DNA of 64,000 bases. Origin: Duganella flavida (lineage in GTDB: Bacteria > Pseudomonadota > Gammaproteobacteria > Burkholderiales > Burkholderiaceae_D). The notes under the pieces were generated by a model. That model was not told where the DNA came from. It did no database searches and was given only the letters and a program-made list of their open reading frames with translations. Positions 1 through 6,811 of this stretch are shown one piece after another (position 1 is the first letter of the stretch; every line of letters begins with the position of its first letter). The position numbers and the translations under genes were made by a program. The stretch covers positions 186,001 through 250,000 of the forward strand of contig NZ_WWCN01000009.1 of the NCBI RefSeq assembly GCF_009857445.1, given 5' to 3'.

Positions 1-611
1 AGCATGGCCGACAGCGGCGCGCGGTTGGCGAGATGGCCATCCAGCGCCGGCAGCACGCGTGCGGCCAACAGCAAAATCGGCAGCGAGCAAATCACCAGGA
101 TGTAGAACGGCGAGGCCCAGCCGTAATGCGCGGCCAGCATCACGCCAGTCGGCACGCCGGCCACGGAGGCCAGGCTGAATGAGGTCATCACCACGCCGGT
201 GGCAGCGCCGCGCCGGTGGGCTGGAATCAGGTCGCCGATGATGGCCATGACGATAGCGCCAAGAATGCCGCCAGTCAGGCCGGCAAAAGCGCGCGACAGC
301 AGCAGCACGTGGAAGTTCGGCGCTGCGGCGCAAGCGAGGTTGGACAGCGTGAACAGCGCGAACACCGTCAGCAGCAGCTTGCGGCGGTCGAAGCGGTCGA
401 TGTACATGGCGGCGGCCAGGCCGGAGATACCGGCGCACCAGGCGTAGGCTGACACCGCGCCCGAGACGGCGGCTGGTTCAATGTGGAAGGCCTGCATCAG
501 TTGCGGCGCCAGCGGCATCATCACCATGAAGTCCATGATGACGGTGAACTGCGTCAGCGCCAGCAGCCAAAGTACAAGGCGCTCGCGCTCCGGGGTAAGC
601 GGCAGATTCAT
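1..611 (-). CDS. MFS transporter (DHA1-like), 3' end outside window
   Basis: This is the N-terminal part (about 203 residues) of a major facilitator superfamily carrier in the inner membrane. It starts MNLPLTPERERLVLWLLAL and shows the first six hydrophobic segments, with a loop-2/3 motif MYIDRFDRRKLLL that matches the MFS GxxxDRxGRR signature and a TM5 PTG motif. The ATG at 609-611 overlaps the TGA of the upstream PadR-type gene (ATGA), so the two are translationally coupled and the carrier is probably under that regulator's control. The substrate cannot be told; a drug or a metal/siderophore exporter is possible. The gene continues beyond base 1. Confidence 0.85.
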   Translation of the reverse strand, partial: MNLPLTPERERLVLWLLALTQFTVIMDFMVMMPLAPQLMQAFHIEPAAVSGAVSAYAWCAGISGLAAAMYIDRFDRRKLLLTVFALFTLSNLACAAAPNFHVLLLSRAFAGLTGGILGAIVMAIIGDLIPAHRRGAATGVVMTSFSLASVAGVPTGVMLAAHYGWASPFYILVICSLPILLLAARVLPALDGHLANRAPLSAM

Positions 612-1144
612 AAGGCGTTAATATCCTCAACCGCCTTGCGCAGGATGGCGCGGATTTGCTCGATTTTTTCAGGATTATGATTGGAGGCGCGGGCCTGCTC
701 GATAGCGGCATGCTTCAAGTCGTGCATGGCGCTGCGCAGGCCTTCGCGGTGCTCGTCGCCTTCGGCCATGCGGGCCAGGATGGCGTCCACGAACTGGCGG
801 TTCTCGGCCAGGAAGGCCTCGCCTTCGGGCGTGATGGTGTGCAGTTTCTTGTTGCCGTCGGCCGAGGCCAGCACATGGCCCATGTCCACCAGCAGGGACA
901 GCAGCGGGTAGATCGCGCCCGGGCTAGGCGAATAGCCGCCGCCCGAGCGCTGCTCCAGCTCTTTGATGATTTCGTAGCCGTGGCGCGGCTTTTCTGCGAT
1001 CAGCTGTAGCACGACGTAGCGCATGGCGCCGGCGTCGAACATTTTCGGACCGCGGCCGCCGCCGCCGCGAGGCCCATGACCGTGACCGTGCCCATGACCG
1101 CCGTGCGGGTGCTGATGACGCAAAGGATGCATAAATCGAAACAT
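608..1144 (-). CDS. yqjI: PadR-family regulator with His-rich N-terminus (YqjI-like)
   Basis: A 178-residue transcriptional regulator. Residues about 8-32 are a His/Gly-rich segment (repeated GHGHGHGH), followed by a PadR winged helix (about 40-115) with the family signatures RHGYEIIKELE and SPSPGAIYPLL, then a C-terminal dimerisation helix. E. coli YqjI has the same layout: a His-rich metal-binding arm in front of a PadR domain, and it represses a neighbouring ferric reductase in response to nickel/iron. Here the coupled downstream gene is an MFS carrier instead. A perfect palindrome lies directly upstream (1170-1185), which fits autoregulation. Metal sensing is inferred from the His-rich arm. 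Confidence 0.88.
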   Translation of the reverse strand: MFRFMHPLRHQHPHGGHGHGHGHGPRGGGGRGPKMFDAGAMRYVVLQLIAEKPRHGYEIIKELEQRSGGGYSPSPGAIYPLLSLLVDMGHVLASADGNKKLHTITPEGEAFLAENRQFVDAILARMAEGDEHREGLRSAMHDLKHAAIEQARASNHNPEKIEQIRAILRKAVEDINAL

Positions 1145-1169
1145 AACGAACTCCTTAAGATATAACTTA

Positions 1170-1185
1170 TTAAGATATATCTTAA
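1170..1185. promoter_or_regulatory. Perfect 16-bp palindrome, likely PadR/YqjI operator
   Basis: TTAAGATATATCTTAA is its own reverse complement and lies 26 bases upstream of the PadR start codon. A second, partial copy (TTAAGATATAA, 1155-1165) lies between it and the gene. AT-rich palindromes of this kind are typical PadR-family operators, so this is probably the autoregulatory site; the assignment is inferred from position. Confidence 0.65.
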
Positions 1186-1229
1186 CCTATTACGGCCAGA
1201 GTTCAAGTATCGATTTGTATATCCGTGTA

Positions 1230-3107
1230 TCAGCCGTCCAGGTGGGAAATCATCAGGCGGCGGTTTTCCGCTGCATCGCCGGTGCCGGCTTTGTGTTCGA
1301 CCACCAGGCGCGAGTTCTGCGCGTCCAGCGAAATACCCACCGACAGGATGTCGATCAGCAGCAGCTGCAAAATCCGCGAGATCATCGACAGGAAGGTGGT
1401 GCTGTCCTCGGTATGGTCCACCGTCAGGCACACACTGGCCTTTTTCGCCAACGGCGAATTGCTGGAGGTGATGGCAATAACATCCGCTCCCGCAGCACGC
1501 GCCGCATCCACGGCTGCCAGCAGATCCGGCAGCTTGCCCGAGTTGGAGATGGCAATCACCACATCGCCCGGTTTCAGCAGCTCGGCGGCCAGCGTCAGCA
1601 AGTGCGAGTCACCGTAAGCCGACGTCGGAATGCGGAAGCGGAAGAATTTGTGCTGGCCGTCCAGCGCCACCACGCGCGAATTGCCCATCGCGTAGAACTC
1701 AACGCGCTTGGCCTTGGCCACCAGCGCAATCGCCTTGTCCAGCGAACGCACGTCCAGCTGGTCGCGGAATTTCAGGATGGCCGACACGGTGTTGTCAATT
1801 ACCTTGGCGCTCAGATCGTGCGTGCTGTCGCTGACGCGCACCTGGCTGTGACGCACAGGGATGGCGCCAGTCAGGCTGCTGGCGAATTTCAATTTGAAGT
1901 CGGCCAGGCCGAGGAAGCCCAGCGAGCGGCAGAAGCGGATGACGGTCGGCTGGCTCACTTCCGCCAGGCGCGCGATATCGGCAATCGGCTCGTTCAGTAC
2001 AAGGCGCGGCTGCTCCAGCACCAGCTGCGCCACGCGCTGCTCGGCCGGAGTCAGCTCGTGCTGCAGGTGCTGCACGCGCTCCATCAGTGTGTTGGCGCCG
2101 CTGCGGCCACGCAAGTGTTCGGACAAAATCGTCGCCACGCCATAGAACGCCGGATTCGGCGTGGTGATGACGTAGGTAGGAATCTCGGCCAGATAGCTGG
2201 TGAAACGGCCCTTGGCTTCAAAGCGCGCACGGAATGGCGAGGTGGTAAACCAGTCGCCCAGGCGCGGCACAATGCCGCCGCCAATGAACATGCCGCCGAA
2301 TGCGCCCAGCGTCACCGCCAGGTTGGCGGTGGCGCCGCCCAGCATGGCGCAGAAGCATTCCAGCACTTCGAGGCACAGCGGGTCTTTGTCGGTCAGCGCG
2401 CCGGAGATGATTTCTTGCGACGTCAGGTCGCGCACTTGCCGGCCATTGCGCTTGGCGATGGCGCGGTAGATGATTTCCATGCCAGGGCCGGAGATCAAAC
2501 GCTCGGTCGATACGTGTGACCAGGTCTGCCATGCGTATTGCAGGATCGCGTATTCGCGTTCGTCGGCCGGTGCGAAGTTGGTGTGACCACCTTCAGAACC
2601 CAGCGTAACGAAACCGTCGACGGTCGGAATGACACCCGAGACACCAAGACCGGTGCCCGGTCCCAGCACGCCGATCACGGAATTGGAGGCTGGCTTGCCA
2701 CCGCCGACCTGCATCAGGTCCGCCGGCTTGAGGCCCGGCAGCGACATCGCCAGCGCGGTAAAGTCATTCACCACCAGCAGCGTGTGCAGGCCGAGTGCGC
2801 GGCGCACTTCATCGGTGGAGAATTCCCAATCGCGGTTGGTCATGCGGATGTAATCGCCGCTCACCGGATTGGCCACTGCCAGCGCGGCGTGGTTCAGGTT
2901 CACGCCGGCATGGTCGGCCAGATAGGACCGCAGCATGGCCACGATGTCAGGATAATCATCGCATTTCAGGACGCGCACGGCGCGGAAATCGCCGGGAGCC
3001 GTTTGCAGGGCGAATCGCGCGTGGGTTGCGCCGATGTCGGCCAGCAGGCGCGGGCCGTCCGCAAACGCGGTGCGATTCAGTTTTTGATCCACTTCAGCTT
3101 GTTTCAT
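1230..3107 (-). CDS. glk: Bifunctional glucokinase / RpiR (HexR-like) regulator
   Basis: A fusion of about 625 residues. The N-terminal part (about 20-335) is a bacterial Glk glucokinase that phosphorylates cytoplasmic glucose: phosphate-binding LLADIGATHARFAL, catalytic Asn-Asp in VVNDFTALA (about 114-115), GPGTGLG and GSEGGHTNF. The C-terminal part (about 345-625) is an RpiR-type regulator, with an HTH_6 domain (SQPTVIRFCRSLGF) followed by a SIS sugar-phosphate domain (SNSGKLPDLL, ITSSNSPLA). This fusion is known in Burkholderiales. HexR, the best-known member of the RpiR half, senses KDPG and controls hexose catabolism. An upstream in-frame ATG at 3140 exists; ATG 3107 is preferred because the Glk fold begins just after it, though neither has a strong ribosome site. 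Confidence 0.93.
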   Translation of the reverse strand: MKQAEVDQKLNRTAFADGPRLLADIGATHARFALQTAPGDFRAVRVLKCDDYPDIVAMLRSYLADHAGVNLNHAALAVANPVSGDYIRMTNRDWEFSTDEVRRALGLHTLLVVNDFTALAMSLPGLKPADLMQVGGGKPASNSVIGVLGPGTGLGVSGVIPTVDGFVTLGSEGGHTNFAPADEREYAILQYAWQTWSHVSTERLISGPGMEIIYRAIAKRNGRQVRDLTSQEIISGALTDKDPLCLEVLECFCAMLGGATANLAVTLGAFGGMFIGGGIVPRLGDWFTTSPFRARFEAKGRFTSYLAEIPTYVITTPNPAFYGVATILSEHLRGRSGANTLMERVQHLQHELTPAEQRVAQLVLEQPRLVLNEPIADIARLAEVSQPTVIRFCRSLGFLGLADFKLKFASSLTGAIPVRHSQVRVSDSTHDLSAKVIDNTVSAILKFRDQLDVRSLDKAIALVAKAKRVEFYAMGNSRVVALDGQHKFFRFRIPTSAYGDSHLLTLAAELLKPGDVVIAISNSGKLPDLLAAVDAARAAGADVIAITSSNSPLAKKASVCLTVDHTEDSTTFLSMISRILQLLLIDILSVGISLDAQNSRLVVEHKAGTGDAAENRRLMISHLDG

Positions 3108-3182
3108 CGTCGGTTCAGTCAAAACAGTTGGCGGAAGCATACCTGAAATACGTGGTGTTAAGAAGTAAATCCGTCGCCGCAG

Positions 3183-3245
3183 CGTCGTTCCCGCGAAAGC
3201 GGGAATCCATACTCAGCATGGTTCCCCGCCTGCGCGGGGAGGACG
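3183..3245. repeat. REP-like double-hairpin repeat
   Basis: Two strong stem-loops stand side by side: TTCCCGC/GCGGGAA with a GAAA loop (3188-3194, 3199-3205) and TCCCCGC/GCGGGGA (3223-3229, 3234-3240), bounded by CGTCG and GGACG. This arrangement is that of dispersed palindromic repeats common in Oxalobacteraceae genomes. It abuts the stop codon of the alpha-glucosidase gene and could also act as a transcription barrier before glk, although there is no T-run. Confidence 0.75.
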
Positions 3246-4883
3246 TCACGCTGCGTAACCGAACCACGCGCCGAAGGCCGGCAAAGTCACCGTGCCATCC
3301 GCCGCGCTGCCCGGCAGGCCATAGCCTTGTAGCTGCTCGGCACCGGCGGTCTGCGGCAGGTCCACGGTCTGCGCTTCGTCACTCAGGTTGAACACGGCGA
3401 GGATGCTGCGCTCACCTTCCAGATCGCGGCGCAGCGCCAGTACCTGGTCTTGCGTGTCGAAGAATTCGATATCGCCGCGCAGCAGCTGCGGGTGCTTGCG
3501 GCGCCACGCGATGAAGGCACGGGTGAAGGCCAGCGACGATTCCTTGTCCTGCTCCTGCACCGAGGCTGCCTTGGCCAGATGGTCCGGTGATACCGGCAGC
3601 CACGGTTTGCCGGTAGTGAAGCCACCATTGGCTTCGTTCGACCAGGCGATCGGCGTGCGGCAGCCATCACGGCCCTTGAACTCCGGCCAGAAGGTGATGC
3701 CGTACGGGTCTTGCAGCAGTTCGAACGGCACGTCGGCTTCAGCGAACGCCAGCTCGTCGCCTTGATACAGGCACGGCGTGCCTTTCAACGACAGCTGCAT
3801 CGCCAGTACCAGCTTGGCAAACGACTGCGGCGCAGTCGCGCCACCCCAGCGCGAAGCCACGCGCTGCACGTCGTGATTACCGACCGACCACGAGGCCCAG
3901 CCGCCCTTCACCCGCGCTTCGAATGCTTCCACCTGTTTGCGGATGTAATGCGAGGAGCACTGCGGCACCAGCAGGTTGAAGCTGTAAGCCATTTGCAGCT
4001 TGTCGCCGCCGGCGGTGTATTCGGCCATCACGGCCAGCGAATCGTCCGCGCCTACTTCGCCGATCGACACGGCTTTGTATTCATCCAGCAGCGCGCGCAG
4101 CTTTTGCAGGAACGGCAGGTTTTCCGGACGGGTCTTGTCGTAGATGTGGGCTTGCATGCCGTATGGGTTCACGTCCGATACGGTGGCGGTATCGCGCACG
4201 GTGGCAGGTGGATTGCTGCGCAGTTCCAGATCGTGGAAGTGGAAGTTGCAGGCATCGAGACGGATGCCGTCCACTCCGCGCTCCAGCCAGAAACGCAGCG
4301 CATCAAGGTGCGCCTGCTGTACTTCCGGATTGTGGAAATTTACCTGCGGCTGATTGACCAGGAAGTTGTGCATGTAGTACTGGCGGCGGCGGGTATCCCA
4401 CTGCCACGCCGAGCCACCGAATACCGACATCCAGTTATTCGGTGGATTGCCGTCCGGTGCCGGATCGGACCAGACGTACCAGTCGGATTTAGGATTGTCG
4501 CGGCTCGAACGGCTCTCCTTGAACCATGCGTGATCTTCGGCCGTGTGGGCCATCACCTGGTCGATCATGATCTTGATGCCGAGGCTATGCGCCTTGGCGA
4601 TCAGCACGTCGAAATCGGCCAAAGTGCCGAACAGCGGATCGACGTCGCAGTAATCGGAAATGTCGTAGCCGAAGTCCTTCATCGGCGATTTGAAGAACGG
4701 AGAAATCCAGACGATGTCCACGCCCAGCGATGCGATATAGTCCAGCTTTGCCGTAATCCCCGGCAAATCGCCCACGCCGTCGCCGTTGCTATCCATGTAG
4801 CTGCGCGGGTAAACCTGATAGATGATCGCGTCGCGATACCAGTCAGGAGTGTGTGGGGAGACTTGAGTAAGTTGCTTAGTCAT
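3246..4883 (-). CDS. GH13 alpha-glucosidase, cytoplasmic
   Basis: A 545-residue glycoside hydrolase family 13 enzyme without a signal peptide, expected to release glucose from maltose and short maltodextrins in the cytoplasm. It opens with WYRDAIIYQVYPRSYMDSNGDG, typical of the oligo-1,6-/alpha-glucosidase group. The conserved regions are DQVMAHT (108-114), GIRLDACNF with nucleophile Asp210, SIGEVGADD with acid/base Glu276, and SVGNHDVQR with Asp338. The start was set at ATG 4883 (MTKQLTQ), because the longer frame would add 27 unrelated residues. The gene is divergent from the POT transporter across a 194-bp AT-rich gap that contains a HexR-type motif. Glucose released here would feed the adjacent glucokinase. 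Confidence 0.92.
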   Translation of the reverse strand: MTKQLTQVSPHTPDWYRDAIIYQVYPRSYMDSNGDGVGDLPGITAKLDYIASLGVDIVWISPFFKSPMKDFGYDISDYCDVDPLFGTLADFDVLIAKAHSLGIKIMIDQVMAHTAEDHAWFKESRSSRDNPKSDWYVWSDPAPDGNPPNNWMSVFGGSAWQWDTRRRQYYMHNFLVNQPQVNFHNPEVQQAHLDALRFWLERGVDGIRLDACNFHFHDLELRSNPPATVRDTATVSDVNPYGMQAHIYDKTRPENLPFLQKLRALLDEYKAVSIGEVGADDSLAVMAEYTAGGDKLQMAYSFNLLVPQCSSHYIRKQVEAFEARVKGGWASWSVGNHDVQRVASRWGGATAPQSFAKLVLAMQLSLKGTPCLYQGDELAFAEADVPFELLQDPYGITFWPEFKGRDGCRTPIAWSNEANGGFTTGKPWLPVSPDHLAKAASVQEQDKESSLAFTRAFIAWRRKHPQLLRGDIEFFDTQDQVLALRRDLEGERSILAVFNLSDEAQTVDLPQTAGAEQLQGYGLPGSAADGTVTLPAFGAWFGYAA

Positions 4884-5043
4884 AAGAGAATCCGGGGTTG
4901 ACGTGCTGGTGAGATTGATTTTGTAGAGAATATACATCACGAAAACAGATTTTTCAATCAGCAACCGGCTTAACGAATGCTATAAATATTCATTAAAAAA
5001 CAAATACTTATGTAATTTTATAGAAATACATAGGTCAAAAAAT

Positions 5044-5058
5044 AGTAGTCAAACTACA
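5044..5058. promoter_or_regulatory. HexR-type 15-bp operator candidate (11 of 12 positions)
   Basis: AGTAGTCAAACTACA matches TGTARTnnnAYTACA at 11 of 12 defined positions and contains the perfect arms GTAGT/ACTAC. It sits in the 194-bp AT-rich gap between the divergent alpha-glucosidase and POT transporter genes, ending 7 bases before the transporter's AGGAG ribosome site. Apart from this motif and AT-rich promoter-like sequence, nothing else was recognised in the gap. Confidence 0.55.
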
Positions 5059-5077
5059 CACTACAGGAGCAAATCTA

Positions 5078-6649
5078 GTGAGCAATAACGGCAACGGGGC
5101 TATGCCCCGTCAAATTCCTTACATCATCGCCAACGAAGGCTGCGAGCGTTTCAGCTTCTATGGCATGCGCAATATCCTGACGCCTTTCCTGCTCAGTACC
5201 CTGCTGCTGTTCATCCCAATTGGCGATCGCACGGCCGAAGCCAAGCACATATTCCACACCTTTGTGATCGGCGTGTACTTCTTCCCGCTGCTGGGCGGCT
5301 GGATTGCAGACCGCTTCTGGGGCAAGTACAAAACGGTGTTCTGGTTTAGCCTGATTTACGTGGCGGGCCATGCCTGTCTGGCGATTTTCGAGCATGACCT
5401 CAACGGCTTCTACGTAGGTCTGGCGCTGATCGCGTTCGGCTCGGGTGGCATCAAGCCGCTGGTGGTGGCGTTTGTCGGCGACCAGTTCGACCAGACCAAC
5501 AAGAACCGCGCCAAAGTGGTGTTTGATGCCTTCTACTGGATCATCAACTTCGGCTCCTTCTTTGCCTCGCTGCTGATGCCAGTGTTCCTGCGCGACTACG
5601 GCCCGGCCGTGGCGTTCGGCATTCCGGGCATCCTGATGGCGATTGCCACGCTGGTGTTCTGGGCCGGCCGCAAAAAATATGTACACGTACCGCCAGCAGC
5701 ACCGAATCCGGATTCGTTCAGCAGCGTGGCGCGCACTGCCCTGCTGGCGCGCACCGAAGGTCAATCGCGTCCGGGCCTGATGGTGGCTGGTGCCGGCGCA
5801 GTGGCGGCAGTGGTCTCGCTGTGCATGACGCCATCGTGGGGCTTTGTGATCGCAGCTTGCACGGCGCTGGTACTGGTGCTGGCGTTTGGCGGCATCGGCG
5901 TGTCGATGCAACTGGAACGCGCGCGCGGCCAGCACACCGACGCGGCGGTTGAAGGCGTGCGCTCGGTGCTGCGCATCCTGATCGTGTTCGCGATGATCAC
6001 GCCGTTCTGGTCCCTGTTCGACCAAAAGGCATCGACATGGATTGTGCAGGCCAACTCGATGGACAGTCCATTGCTGTCAATCCTCGGCTGGGAATTCACA
6101 CTGCTGCCGGCGCAGATGCAGGCAGTGAATCCGATTCTGGTGATGCTGCTCATCCCATTCAATAACTTCGCCTTGTTCCCGTTGATGCGCATGGTCGGCA
6201 TCACGCCTACGCCGCTGCGCCGCATGGGCCTGGGCATCGCGCTGTCGGCATCGTCGTGGGTGGTGATCGGCATGATCCAGCTGTGGATGGACGGCGGCGA
6301 TCACGTCTCGATCCTGTGGCAGCTGCTGCCCTACGCGCTGCTGACCTTGGGCGAAGTGCTGGTATCGGCAACGGGCCTTGAATTCGCCTACAGCCAGGCG
6401 CCGGCCTCGATGAAAGGCATCATCCTCAGCTTCTGGTATTTGGCCGTCACCGTCGGCAATCTGTGGGTACTGATCGTGAACTCGGGCGTGAAGAACGACG
6501 TCGTCGTCAGCTGGATCGCCAGCAGCGGATTAAGTGCCATCGCCTTCCAGATGTTCTTCTTCGCCGCCTTCGCCGCCGTAGTCGCCGCCCTGTTCGCCCT
6601 GTACGCCCTCCGCTACAAGATGGTCGATAACTACCGCAAGACTGCTTAA
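5078..6649 (+). CDS. POT/PTR-family proton-coupled transporter
   Basis: A 523-residue inner-membrane carrier of the proton-dependent oligopeptide transporter family. Visible signatures are the ExxERF-type motif NEGCERFSFYG (about 19-29), the PTR2 signature GGWIADRFWGKYKT (about 73-86), and FYWIINFGSF in TM5. The GTG start at 5078 is fixed by AGGAG at 5065-5069, 8 bases upstream. Family members import di/tripeptides with protons, and plant homologues carry other solutes. The position between starch enzymes, with a shared HexR-type operator, suggests co-regulation with maltodextrin use, so an oligosaccharide-linked substrate is possible but unproven. Confidence 0.9.
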   Translation: MSNNGNGAMPRQIPYIIANEGCERFSFYGMRNILTPFLLSTLLLFIPIGDRTAEAKHIFHTFVIGVYFFPLLGGWIADRFWGKYKTVFWFSLIYVAGHACLAIFEHDLNGFYVGLALIAFGSGGIKPLVVAFVGDQFDQTNKNRAKVVFDAFYWIINFGSFFASLLMPVFLRDYGPAVAFGIPGILMAIATLVFWAGRKKYVHVPPAAPNPDSFSSVARTALLARTEGQSRPGLMVAGAGAVAAVVSLCMTPSWGFVIAACTALVLVLAFGGIGVSMQLERARGQHTDAAVEGVRSVLRILIVFAMITPFWSLFDQKASTWIVQANSMDSPLLSILGWEFTLLPAQMQAVNPILVMLLIPFNNFALFPLMRMVGITPTPLRRMGLGIALSASSWVVIGMIQLWMDGGDHVSILWQLLPYALLTLGEVLVSATGLEFAYSQAPASMKGIILSFWYLAVTVGNLWVLIVNSGVKNDVVVSWIASSGLSAIAFQMFFFAAFAAVVAALFALYALRYKMVDNYRKTA

Positions 6650-6707
6650 TCCACACGAGGCAAGCTATGGCCATTTCATTTGAGCTGAATACAGAAACCG
6701 ATTAGAA

Positions 6708-6722
6708 AGTATCAAAACTACA
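6708..6722. promoter_or_regulatory. Degenerate HexR-type motif upstream of pullulanase
   Basis: AGTATCAAAACTACA fits TGTARTnnnAYTACA at 9 of 12 positions with one perfect half-site (ACTACA). It lies in the 162-bp gap after the POT gene, 89 bases upstream of the pullulanase ATG. It is weak alone and gains weight only from its better relatives at other units of this locus. Confidence 0.35.
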
Positions 6723-6811
6723 GATTCTGGAGTACCATAACCGCCAAATTCAAGGGTAATTTGCAGGGTTTTGTAACTGCACTACCTAATATACGGTTTG
6801 GGAGACGGAAT

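Noticed and set aside
1215..2519. A 434-codon open frame on the plus strand
   Set aside because: It is antisense to glk-rpiR and has His/Gln-rich, low-complexity content typical of a shadow frame.
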